Positions 46,780 through 54,843 of a DNA stretch of 64,000 bases are shown here, piece by piece. The DNA comes from Runella sp. CRIBMP. GTDB lineage: Bacteria; Bacteroidota; Bacteroidia; Cytophagales; Spirosomataceae. Under the pieces are notes generated by a model, which was given only the letters and a program-made list of their open reading frames with translations, did no database searches and had not been told where the DNA came from. The stretch spans positions 17,709 through 81,708 of the forward strand of contig NZ_JAAAKZ010000018.1 of the NCBI RefSeq assembly GCF_009905605.1, given 5' to 3'. Position 1 is the first letter of the stretch, and every line of letters begins with the position of its first letter. A program made the position numbers and the translations under genes.

Positions 46780-48000
46780 TCAGCTGGTGGTTGGTGGCAA
46801 AAAAGGTAGGGAAAATACCGAAAAAAGCCGTTTTTTCGTCACCTCCTCCATCAATTGAATCCATTCATTTTCTTGGTTTTTGAGATAATCAATGGTCACT
46901 TTCAGTGATTCTTTTCCGTTTACAAAATTGATTAATGTTTTATCCCCGACTAAAATTTCTAGTGCTGTTCGAGTATTTCCTTTTTCGTAGGGGCCTTCGC
47001 GCCAGAGATTAGGGACGTGGTCGTTCATGATTTGGAGTAAAACCAAACTGTTCAGCAGCGAATGATTAACAACACCCATAGCCAAATGCACCTGAAAGCC
47101 GCCACAAAGCTGATTGGCATATTTATGAAAGGTAGGGATGAATTGTAACGGCCGCAGCACGTAATTGAGCCACGGAATGGCGTCGGTTTGTAATTCAAAA
47201 TCATGTTTAATGCGTTGTAACTTCTCCCAGCCTAAGAACGGCGCGCCAATAATTTCAAAGGGACGGGTCGTGCCGCGACCTTCGCTGAGGTTGGTGGCTT
47301 CAAATAGGCATTGTCCGCTGTATAGTTGGGCAGTTTGTAAAGAAGGGAAATTGGGCGAAGGAAAGATTTGAAAGAAAAAATCTTCTGACGTTGGCGATAC
47401 AAGTCTTAACTCGAAAGTACCCTTATAAAATCGCGTTAACCAAATCGCTAATTCTCCCATCGACAGGCCGTGCCGATGCGCTAATCCCTGATGACCGATA
47501 AAAGAACTGAATACGGCGGGCAGCGGCGTTCCTTCCACCTGTCGCCCGGCAGGATTGGCGCGGTCAACGACCCATAGGCGGGGCGGAGAGGCTATTCCCG
47601 ACAAGGTCGCGATCAGGTAGGCCAAGGAGGTAGTGTAGGTAAAATACCGACATCCGACATCCTGAATATCTACCACAATATCCGTGAGCGATGTTAATGC
47701 CTGCGCTGGTATACGAACACTCTCTTCGCTTTGGCCGTACAATGAAATGAACTCTACTTTCTCTGCCATGGCGCGGTAGGCTTCCACGGCTTCGACGGGT
47801 TCCTGATCTTGAAGCTCGGAAAAAAGACCGTGCTCGGGTACAAACACCGTTTTTAAAGCCTTTGACTCACTCAACAGTTCGAGGAGATATTTTCTTTTTT
47901 CAAATACAAAAGCGGTTTGATTACAAAATAATCCTACATGGGTGGCACCTTGCCGATGGAGAGAATCAAGAAGCATCGAAAAAGATATAGAAGGACTCAT
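46780..48000 (-). CDS. NamZ-like exo-beta-N-acetylmuramidase (DUF1343, GH171)
   Basis: 406 residues. DUF1343 hallmarks: GLFCNQTAFV, TVFVPEHGLFSELQ, VVDIQDVGCRYFTYTTSL (about 110-126), VVDRANPAGRQVEGTPL, the His-rich GLAHRHGLSMGEL, and EATNLSEGRGTTRPFEI (about 234-250). The founding member, NamZ of Bacillus subtilis, releases N-acetylmuramic acid from peptidoglycan ends. Most Bacteroidota homologues carry a signal peptide; this one starts MSPSISFSMLLDSL with no hydrophobic leader, so it looks cytoplasmic and may act on imported muropeptides. Alternatively the true N-terminus is missing; no better upstream start was found before the divergent SulP promoter region. Confidence 0.85.
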   Translation of the reverse strand: MSPSISFSMLLDSLHRQGATHVGLFCNQTAFVFEKRKYLLELLSESKALKTVFVPEHGLFSELQDQEPVEAVEAYRAMAEKVEFISLYGQSEESVRIPAQALTSLTDIVVDIQDVGCRYFTYTTSLAYLIATLSGIASPPRLWVVDRANPAGRQVEGTPLPAVFSSFIGHQGLAHRHGLSMGELAIWLTRFYKGTFELRLVSPTSEDFFFQIFPSPNFPSLQTAQLYSGQCLFEATNLSEGRGTTRPFEIIGAPFLGWEKLQRIKHDFELQTDAIPWLNYVLRPLQFIPTFHKYANQLCGGFQVHLAMGVVNHSLLNSLVLLQIMNDHVPNLWREGPYEKGNTRTALEILVGDKTLINFVNGKESLKVTIDYLKNQENEWIQLMEEVTKKRLFSVFSLPFLPPTTS

Positions 48001-48168
48001 TTGTGGTTATTAACGAAAGAAAAAGGTACTATCAAAACGTTTTTTTGGATTGTTTTTGGGTGGCTAAAATAGCGATAAGTTTCTTTTAATCTCCTTTTAA
48101 TCTGCCCTTAATACCCGTTTAATGCCGCAGAAGGAGCTTTGTGGAGTTAAAATCAAGCATTCTGCATC

Positions 48169-49791
48169 ATGAAATCAAAAGAAAGCATTTTTGATAGTTT
48201 ACAATCCTATTGGAGCAAAGATTTATTGTCGGGTTTTTTAGTGTCGTTGATTGCCTTACCGCTTTGTTTAGGAATTGCGGGGGCCAGTAATTTTCCGCCC
48301 ATTATGGGCGTGATGACTGCCGTCATTGGGGGCATTGTTGTTGCATTCTTTGCGGGTTCCGAATTGACCATCAAAGGGCCAGCGGCTGGTTTGATTGTGA
48401 TCGTGGCGGGTGCCGTAGACGAACTCGGCAAAGGCGATATGGATTTAGGCTGGAAACTGGCGTTGGGGGTGATTGTGGTGGCGGGCTTAATTCAAATTCT
48501 TTTAGGGGTGCTAAAAGTAGCCAAACTCGCCGATTTCTTTCCTCTTTCGGCCGTTCATGGTATGTTGGCGGCCATCGGGATTATCATTATGTCGAAGCAA
48601 TTGCATTTAGCCGTAGGTATCCCGCCCTCAGAAATGAAAGGAAAAGAGCCGATAGAATTGCTCGAAATGGTGCCCCATAGCCTGATGCACATGGAATACC
48701 ACATTGCCATTATTGGTGCCATCAGTTTAGTAATTTTGTTTGGGTGGCAATACCTAAATATCAAGGCTTTGAAGAAAGTGCCGCCAGCTCTTATAGTATT
48801 GATTGTGGGCGTGCTTTTAGGACAATATTTTCACCTGACCGAACCTACCTACAAAAATTTTAAGCCACTCGTAACTCCTGGCGACTTCTCATTCAATTTG
48901 AACGTAAACTTCGGAGCGCTTACTACTCCCGAACTGCTTCCGATTTTCTTTAAATACCTTTTGATGTTTGTGCTTATCGGAAGCCTTGAATCATTGTTGA
49001 CGGGGCGGGCTATTGATTTGATTGACCCCGAAAAACGTAAGTCAGATTTAAGTAAAGACCTTACTGCGGTCGGAATTGGAAACACCATTGCGGGTTTGTT
49101 AGGAGGGTTGCCGATGATTTCAGAGGTGGCACGTAGTTCGGCAAACATAAATAACGGTGCCAAAAGCCGCTGGGCCAATTTCTTCCACGGTATTTTTCTG
49201 CTTTTGTTTGTCGTAATGATGGTGCCCCTTATCAAAATGGTTCCGGTGGCTTCGTTGGCGGCTATGCTCATTTTTGTTGGCTTTCGCTTGGCCTCCCCCA
49301 AGGAGTTTGCCCACATTTATCACATTGGTAAAGAGCAGCTTACTATATTTCTGATTACCATTATCACCACCATTGCTACCGATTTATTGATTGGTATTGC
49401 AGCGGGTATCTTGACCAAGTTTATCATCCAGATAGCATTTGGGGTAAAACTGAGCGACATTGTCAAATCACGTTTTGAGCTTCAAGAAAAAGAACTAGGC
49501 GTGTATCAATTGAATGTAAACAACGCAGCGGTGTTTGCCAATTACTTAAAATTGAAAAGTTTATTGATGAAAGTTCCTGCGGGTAGTTCGTTGGTGATTG
49601 ATTTTTCAAAAGCCGCGTATGTCGACCATACCGTTGCCGATAACCTCAACAACTTCCGTCGAGATTTTGAATCAAAGGGCGGTTCGTTGACTTTGCGGGG
49701 ATTAGATTTACACGAAAGTCTGTCCGAACACCCTCTGTCAGCCCGCCGTTTGCCTAAGCATTTGCGTAAAAATACGGTTGAAATCGCCTAA
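48169..49791 (+). CDS. SulP-family anion transporter 1
   Basis: 540 residues, about 11 to 14 membrane helices followed by a STAS-like C-terminal domain (about 440-530, VIDFSKAAYVDHTVADNLNN). Family signature helices are [21 protein letters not shown] and KGPAAGLIVIV, then ESLLTGRAIDLIDP and GLPMISEVARSSANINNGA. SulP proteins exchange sulphate, bicarbonate or other anions by an elevator mechanism in the inner membrane. It differs from SulP 2 and 3 in the first helix (GASNFPPIMG instead of ASGAPLFSG), so it is an older relative. No carbonic anhydrase follows directly; the gene ends at the strong terminator at 49811. The 168-bp space before it is shared with the divergent NamZ-like gene. Confidence 0.9.
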   Translation: MKSKESIFDSLQSYWSKDLLSGFLVSLIALPLCLGIAGASNFPPIMGVMTAVIGGIVVAFFAGSELTIKGPAAGLIVIVAGAVDELGKGDMDLGWKLALGVIVVAGLIQILLGVLKVAKLADFFPLSAVHGMLAAIGIIIMSKQLHLAVGIPPSEMKGKEPIELLEMVPHSLMHMEYHIAIIGAISLVILFGWQYLNIKALKKVPPALIVLIVGVLLGQYFHLTEPTYKNFKPLVTPGDFSFNLNVNFGALTTPELLPIFFKYLLMFVLIGSLESLLTGRAIDLIDPEKRKSDLSKDLTAVGIGNTIAGLLGGLPMISEVARSSANINNGAKSRWANFFHGIFLLLFVVMMVPLIKMVPVASLAAMLIFVGFRLASPKEFAHIYHIGKEQLTIFLITIITTIATDLLIGIAAGILTKFIIQIAFGVKLSDIVKSRFELQEKELGVYQLNVNNAAVFANYLKLKSLLMKVPAGSSLVIDFSKAAYVDHTVADNLNNFRRDFESKGGSLTLRGLDLHESLSEHPLSARRLPKHLRKNTVEIA

Positions 49792-49810
49792 GTTTTCAAA
49801 AAACAAGGCG

Positions 49811-49862
49811 ATTTACCAACAAAAAAGCAGCGACTGTGTTCGCTGCTTTTTTGTTGGTAAAT
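49811..49862. terminator. Perfect 22-bp hairpin between SulP 1 and the desaturase gene
   Basis: Arms 49811-49832 and 49841-49862 are exact complements (ending AAAAAAGCAGCG / CGCTGCTTTTTT inward) around an 8-nt loop. It separates two convergent genes and can end both transcripts. Confidence 0.95.
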
Positions 49863-49880
49863 ATGGATTAAAGACTAAGT

Positions 49881-50864
49881 CTAATACGCTGATATCCAGC
49901 TAAAATTATAGTCCAGATTGGGCACTTTGGTGCGTTCTGCTACGCGTTTTAGGCGAGTAGGTAGGGCCATCAAATAGTCGCGAGCCTTTTCACCAGCTTC
50001 GTTGAGACCGCTAACTTTGTCAATCTTCCATTCTTTGAGCAACGAGTCCATGATTTCGATGTAATCGTACGTAGTGTAGACACCGATTCGTTGGGCTGCG
50101 TCGGAATAATGACTGAATGTTTCGCCTATTTTGACGCCCGTTTCACGTAAGAAGTGCGCAGGCATGACGATTTTTTTGCGCATCATGTCTTCAAACGCCA
50201 GCATCATTTCGGAAGAATCAACCTCAAAAATCCGCTCCACAAACGCCTTGTAGGCTTTGGCGTGGCGCATTTCATCGGCAGCAATGACTCCGCACATTTT
50301 TGAGAGCAACGTGTTTCCGTATTGTTTGGCCAAAGTAGCCGTGCGGCGGTGCGAGATGTTGGTGGCCAACTCCTGAAAAGAAGTATACACAAAGTTGCGG
50401 TAGGGGTCCGTGCCCGTTTCTATGTCAAATCCATCCGCAATCAAGTACTGAGTGGATACTTCCATGGCGCGCATGTTTACCCGTCCTGAAAGGTATAAAT
50501 ATTTGTTGAGCAAATCGCCGTGGCGATTTTCTTCGGCGGTCCAAGCGCGTATCCATTTGGTCCAGCCTTGTTGTGGGTCCTGTTGATTGACGCCTTCAAC
50601 GGTCATGAGCCACGATTCGTAGGTTGGAAGGGCCTCTTCGGTGATGGTATCACCAACCAATACCGCGATGTAGTCGTAAGGCAGTTCACGGGCGGCTTCC
50701 TGAAGGAGTTTGACGTCCGACAGAAAGTTTTCGTTGGCAGAATCTGGTAAAAAATCGGAGGGCTGCCAGAGATCCTCTATGGGTTTGAGAAATTCGTAAA
50801 AGACAGAATCAATCTTCTGTCCAATGAATTTCATTACCTCTATGCGGGTGGCGGGGAGTTGCAT
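49881..50864 (-). CDS. Acyl-ACP desaturase (soluble, diiron)
   Basis: 327 residues from the ATG at 50864 (MQLPATRIEVM); a start at 50894 would add ten residues. A ferritin-like desaturase of the stearoyl-ACP delta-9 type, which uses molecular oxygen and reduced ferredoxin to introduce a cis double bond into acyl-ACP in the cytoplasm. The diiron ligands appear in the two EExxH pairs: Glu112/His115 (TAEENRHGDLLNKY) and Glu198/His201 (AADEMRHAKAY), with Glu165 (SFQELAT) and Glu83 (TYESW) as further ligands. Divergent from the plsC-like gene, which fits coordinate control of membrane lipid composition. An AAACGTTT half-palindrome lies just upstream of its start (50873-50880). Confidence 0.9.
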   Translation of the reverse strand: MQLPATRIEVMKFIGQKIDSVFYEFLKPIEDLWQPSDFLPDSANENFLSDVKLLQEAARELPYDYIAVLVGDTITEEALPTYESWLMTVEGVNQQDPQQGWTKWIRAWTAEENRHGDLLNKYLYLSGRVNMRAMEVSTQYLIADGFDIETGTDPYRNFVYTSFQELATNISHRRTATLAKQYGNTLLSKMCGVIAADEMRHAKAYKAFVERIFEVDSSEMMLAFEDMMRKKIVMPAHFLRETGVKIGETFSHYSDAAQRIGVYTTYDYIEIMDSLLKEWKIDKVSGLNEAGEKARDYLMALPTRLKRVAERTKVPNLDYNFSWISAY

Positions 50865-50961
50865 ATTATGTAAAACGTTTAACTTAACTATCACGAAATT
50901 GGGCCGAAGGTACGCATTATTTTAGGAAAATTGTTGCTGTGTGGTTTTAGGAATGTTTGAT

Positions 50962-50969
50962 TAATTTTG
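50962..50969 (+). promoter_or_regulatory. Candidate -7 box for the plsC-like gene
   Basis: TAATTTTG fits TAnnTTTG and lies 31 bases before the ATG at 51000, which would give a leader of about 24 bases. The -33 TTTG is poor. Confidence 0.4.
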
Positions 50970-50999
50970 CCTCTGAATAGATTTATTTCCCACAATTGC

Positions 51000-51737
51000 A
51001 TGAAAAAAATACTAGATTACTTCCTCAGCAGTGTTTACATGATTTATTTTGGTTTGACACTGGTGATATTTCACGTCATACAAGTCATTTGTTTTCATCT
51101 TTTTGACCGCCGAACACATCAAAAATCGGTTCATTGGCTCAATGGATTTTTATTGCACGGATTGTGGATACTGGGGACCCGCCTGCACCATGAAGCAAAA
51201 ACAGAGCTGCCTACTGACCGGCCCGTTATCTTTGTGGCAAATCATCAGAGTATGTTTGACATCGTGGGGATGATCTGGTACATGCGCAAAAACTACCCAA
51301 TTTTTGTCTCCAAAATCGAATTGGCAAAAGGTATTCCCAGCATTTCTTATAATCTTCGGAAAAGCGGGGCTGCGCTCATTGACCGAAAAGACGGAAAGCA
51401 AGCCATCGTTGAAATAGCCCGTTTGGGTAAGTTGATTGAAGAAACGAAGTTTTCAGCGGCGATTTTTCCCGAAGGAACCCGTTCAAGAACGGGCGAGTTA
51501 AAGCAGTTTGCTGTGGGGGGGGTGGCCATACTCGTCAAAAAAGCCCCCCATGCTTTGGTAGTACCTGTAGCTATTAAAAACACGGGTAGATTGAACCCAA
51601 AAGGGATTTTTCCGCTTAACAGTCTGGAGCGGTTGTCGTGGATAAGCCTAACGCCCATAGAACCGAAAGGAAAAAGTGCCGAAGAATTGGTGGAGTTGGC
51701 GAAGTTAGCCATTAAAAAAGAGCTAGAAAGCGCTTGA
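51000..51737 (+). CDS. plsC: 1-acyl-sn-glycerol-3-phosphate acyltransferase
   Basis: 245 residues from the ATG at 51000; an earlier in-frame TTG at 50967 is not needed. Transfers an acyl chain to lysophosphatidic acid to give phosphatidic acid at the inner membrane. An N-terminal hydrophobic segment (YMIYFGLTLVIFHVIQVIC) anchors it. Catalytic box His82-x4-Asp87 (NHQSMFD), substrate box FPEGTRSRTG (Glu158) and the later VVPVAIKN segment are typical. Codons 172-174 are written as a run of eight G (51515-51522), a potential slippage site in the middle of the gene. Divergent from the acyl-ACP desaturase. Confidence 0.92.
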   Translation: MKKILDYFLSSVYMIYFGLTLVIFHVIQVICFHLFDRRTHQKSVHWLNGFLLHGLWILGTRLHHEAKTELPTDRPVIFVANHQSMFDIVGMIWYMRKNYPIFVSKIELAKGIPSISYNLRKSGAALIDRKDGKQAIVEIARLGKLIEETKFSAAIFPEGTRSRTGELKQFAVGGVAILVKKAPHALVVPVAIKNTGRLNPKGIFPLNSLERLSWISLTPIEPKGKSAEELVELAKLAIKKELESA

Positions 51738-51904
51738 TTATTGATTTAAATTTGCAGAAATAATTGTAAATTTACCCAGTCTGCGTTTTTCATCAAGGTG
51801 AAATAGGTAGATTGGTCACTGAAATAATAGTTGGGAATATAAAAATATAATTTCATTTTTGCATAGAATTACAGCCGTAATTGTATCTAACACAAAGCTG
51901 GTCA

Positions 51905-52222
51905 ATGAATTACGCAAAAGTATTCTTGTTGATTCTTTTTAGTCTTCTTATAGGACTGATGTCAGTGCTTAGGCCGACTTTGAAGGATATTAAGAAACAA
52001 GCTGCGAATGAAAAAATGGCGGACTCTTCCTGCCCTGATTCTGAGACCAATTGCCCTTTTGACGAAGAAACTGGTGAAGAAGGATGGGATGAATTTGAGT
52101 CCTTATCTTACCCCGTTTTTAACGTCTCGGCGCTGAACAAATCGCATCTTAATTTCATGTATCTAATGCCTGCTCCTGAGCATTTTACGTCGATTTGTAT
52201 TCCTCCTCCCGAAAGCCTTTAG
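51905..52222 (+). CDS. Small acidic single-pass protein of unknown function
   Basis: 105 residues from the ATG at 51905 (MNYAKVFLLILFSLLIGLMS). A membrane or signal segment is followed by a short basic stretch (KDIKKQAANEK) and an acidic, Cys-containing region (about 40-63) with two CPD/CPF-type Cys and the run DEETGEEGWDEFE, then a Pro-rich tail ending IPPPESL. Not recognised. Codon usage and a normal start support a real gene. It precedes the SulP/carbonic anhydrase cluster by 245 bases; no evidence it is part of it. A role in metal or protein binding is only a guess from the acidic Cys region. Confidence 0.5.
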   Translation: MNYAKVFLLILFSLLIGLMSVLRPTLKDIKKQAANEKMADSSCPDSETNCPFDEETGEEGWDEFESLSYPVFNVSALNKSHLNFMYLMPAPEHFTSICIPPPESL

Positions 52223-52467
52223 TGCTTTTTTGTTCTTAATCCACACTTTCCCACCCGTTCTGTCGCGTATTTGCTTGGTTAACAAACTTATTGCCCTATT
52301 GGGCCCAGTTTGTCAATGGATTTTGTTTTTCTGTTGCTCGACAGCCCTAAAAACAACCTGCTGCACTGTGATGTGTTGTATTTAATCGTTGGCAGTTATT
52401 GCTACGAATCATCTTCTCAATTATAATAAAAAATAATCTAAAAACAGATTCCACTTAATTTAATAAA

Positions 52468-54021
52468 ATGAAGGACCTACTGAATGATTTAAAACAAGAT
52501 TTACCCGCCGGATTAGTGGTGTTCTTAGTGGCTTTACCCCTCTGTTTAGGAATCGCTTTGGCGTCGGGGGCGCCTCTTTTTTCTGGAGTTATTGCTGGCA
52601 TTATTGGCGGGATTGTGGTCGCAATAGCGAGCGGTTCGCCCGTGAGTGTGAGTGGGCCTGCGGCTGGGTTAACCGTTATCGTGTTGAACTCTATCCAACA
52701 GTTAGGCTCGTATGAGCTGTTTTTGTTGGCGGTGGTAATAGCGGGTATCATGCAGGTTGTTTTAGGATACCTCAAAGCAGGGATTATTGGTCATTATTTT
52801 CCCTCGAGCGTCATCAAAGGTATGTTGGCGGCAATTGGTTTAATTCTTGTTTTCAAACAAATTCCTCATGCTCTTGGCTACGACAAGGACAGCGAAGGTG
52901 ATTTTGTGTTTGTGCAGGTAGACGGAGAAAATACATTTTCTGAAATCCTAAATGCGCTCAATTTTCTTCAGCCTGGGGCCATCATTATTGCTACTCTTTC
53001 GCTCCTCATTCTTATTGCTTGGGATAAGCCATTCTTCAAAAGATACACCTTCTTTAAGTTTGTGCCTGGCGCATTGGTCGTCGTGGCCTTGGGGGTTGGA
53101 TTAAATGAGTTCTTTAAAGTTGCATTTCCCGTACTCGCTTTGGAAAATGACCACCTTGTTAAGCTCCCAGTAGCAAGCTCTGTCAATGAATTTATCGGTC
53201 AATTTACCCTGCCCGACTTTTCAGGGTTTAGCAACTACAACGTTTATATCATTGCGTTTACCATTGCCATTGTGGCAAGTTTAGAGTCGCTGCTGAGCGT
53301 AGAAGCAGCCGATAAACTTGACCCTTATAAGCGTAATACGCCTACCAACCGTGAATTAAAAGCCCAAGGATTGGGTAATATTATTTCTGGGTTGATTGGC
53401 GGTCTTCCTCTGACGGCCGTTATTGTGCGCAGTTCAGCCAACATCAATTCGGGAGCTAAAACCAAAAAATCGGCCATCATTCATGGGCTGCTTTTATTAA
53501 TCAGCGTGGTTGGTTTTGCCTCCTTACTAAACAAAATACCGTTGGCCTGTTTGGCCGCCGTTTTGTTGATGGTGGGCTACAAGCTGGCCAAATTATCCCT
53601 CTTTAAGTCGATGTATGCTTTGGGTTGGGAGCAATTTGTGCCTTTTGTAGTGACCATTATTGCGATTTTGTTTTCTGATTTATTGAAAGGAATTGGCATC
53701 GGAATGGCCGTTTCGATTTTCTTTATTTTACGCAATAATTATAAAAGAGCGTACTATTTTATGAAAGAAAAACGTAGTGAGGGTGAAACGATTACGATTC
53801 AGTTGGTAGAAGACGTGACGTTTATCAACAAAGGAGTCATTACGCTTACCTTAGATAAACTGCCTTTAAATTCGAACGTCATCATTGACGGGACCAAATC
53901 CCACAACATTGATTTAGACGTTCTCGAAATCATCCATAATTTTAGGGAGACCGCCGTTTTGAGAGGAATCAAACTGGAGTTGAAGGGAATTCCGGCATTT
54001 AAGGGTGTGGCAGGGCATTAA
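52468..54021 (+). CDS. SulP-family anion transporter 2
   Basis: 517 residues. First helix [20 protein letters not shown] with ASGAPLFSG, signature [11 protein letters not shown], later FTIAIVASLESLLSVEAADKLDP and GLPLTAVIVRSSANINSGA, and a STAS-like C-terminal domain (about 435-515, with VIIDGTKSHNIDLDVLEIIHN). Inner-membrane anion/bicarbonate exchanger of the SulP family. Directly followed, 77 bases on, by a beta-carbonic anhydrase, the arrangement seen when SulP proteins import bicarbonate. Closely similar in its N-terminal half to SulP 3, indicating duplication of the couplet. Confidence 0.92.
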   Translation: MKDLLNDLKQDLPAGLVVFLVALPLCLGIALASGAPLFSGVIAGIIGGIVVAIASGSPVSVSGPAAGLTVIVLNSIQQLGSYELFLLAVVIAGIMQVVLGYLKAGIIGHYFPSSVIKGMLAAIGLILVFKQIPHALGYDKDSEGDFVFVQVDGENTFSEILNALNFLQPGAIIIATLSLLILIAWDKPFFKRYTFFKFVPGALVVVALGVGLNEFFKVAFPVLALENDHLVKLPVASSVNEFIGQFTLPDFSGFSNYNVYIIAFTIAIVASLESLLSVEAADKLDPYKRNTPTNRELKAQGLGNIISGLIGGLPLTAVIVRSSANINSGAKTKKSAIIHGLLLLISVVGFASLLNKIPLACLAAVLLMVGYKLAKLSLFKSMYALGWEQFVPFVVTIIAILFSDLLKGIGIGMAVSIFFILRNNYKRAYYFMKEKRSEGETITIQLVEDVTFINKGVITLTLDKLPLNSNVIIDGTKSHNIDLDVLEIIHNFRETAVLRGIKLELKGIPAFKGVAGH

Positions 54022-54098
54022 ACCATGTGTACGCAATTGCATTACTACCAATTTTAAATTAATCCTGTGGACATTGAGCCACAAAAAAAACTTAAAAA

Positions 54099-54782
54099 AT
54101 GAAAGCACATTCAAAAGAAACACAATCCAATCTGACGCCAAGGAAGGCCTTACAAATTTTAAAGGAAGGCAACGAGAGGTTTATCCACAATTTGAAAGTT
54201 CAACGAGATTTATTAGAACAAGTAAATGATACGCGAGAAGGCCAATGGCCATTTGCCATTGTACTAAGCTGCATCGATAGCAGAACATCTGCCGAGCTTA
54301 TTTTTGACCAAGGGCTAGGAGATATTTTCTCGGTAAGGATTGCGGGTAATATCGTAAATACCGATATTTTGGGTAGCATGGAATTTGCCTGTAAATTGGC
54401 AGGTTCAAAATTGATTGTTGTCTTGGGACATACTAAATGTGGTGCCGTAAAAGGGGCTTGTGACCATGTAGAAATGGGGAATTTAACGGAACTTTTGGCT
54501 AAACTTCAACCGGCTGTTTATCAGGAAAATGAAACCAAAGAAAATCGTAATTCTAACAATAAAACGTTTGTTGAAAATGTCGCTACAATAAATGTTAAGC
54601 GTAATGTAAGAAACATTATTGAACGTAGTTTTATTTTGGAACAATTGGTCGAAAATGGTCAAATTGGGGTTGTAGGTGCAATGTATAACGTAGAGACGGG
54701 TGAAGTGGAGTTTTATGACGATGTCATGTTTATTCGTGATCCTGAAAATACTGAATTTAGTGTAGAAAGTTTACGCCATTAA
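54099..54782 (+). CDS. Beta-carbonic anhydrase 1
   Basis: 227 residues. Catalyses reversible CO2 hydration to bicarbonate. The zinc site is complete: Cys58, Asp60 and Arg62 in LSCIDSRTSAE (CxDxR) and His111-x2-Cys114 in LGHTKCGAV. The N-terminus has the usual helix TPRKALQILKEGNERFI. No signal peptide, so cytoplasmic. Of the clade with the segment GSMEFACKLAGSKLIVVLG. It lies between SulP 2 and SulP 3 and is likely cotranscribed with both. Slightly different subtype from carbonic anhydrase 2. Confidence 0.93.
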   Translation: MKAHSKETQSNLTPRKALQILKEGNERFIHNLKVQRDLLEQVNDTREGQWPFAIVLSCIDSRTSAELIFDQGLGDIFSVRIAGNIVNTDILGSMEFACKLAGSKLIVVLGHTKCGAVKGACDHVEMGNLTELLAKLQPAVYQENETKENRNSNNKTFVENVATINVKRNVRNIIERSFILEQLVENGQIGVVGAMYNVETGEVEFYDDVMFIRDPENTEFSVESLRH

Positions 54783-54794
54783 TTTGGCAAAACG

Positions 54795-54803
54795 CCCCCC
54801 CCC
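54795..54803 (+). repeat. Run of nine C in the leader of SulP 3
   Basis: Nine consecutive C residues in the 61-base space between carbonic anhydrase 1 and SulP 3, 41 bases before the ATG at 54844. Homopolymers of this length can slip in replication, but the tract lies outside any reading frame, so an effect would have to be on leader structure or spacing. Confidence 0.85.
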
Positions 54804-54843
54804 GCATTTACAAGGGATAGCAGTCCAATAAACCCCAACTCGG

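Noticed and set aside
51881..51904. Longer N-terminus of the small acidic protein from an in-frame TTG
   Set aside because: The ATG at 51905 begins directly before the hydrophobic segment; the extra eight residues add nothing recognisable.
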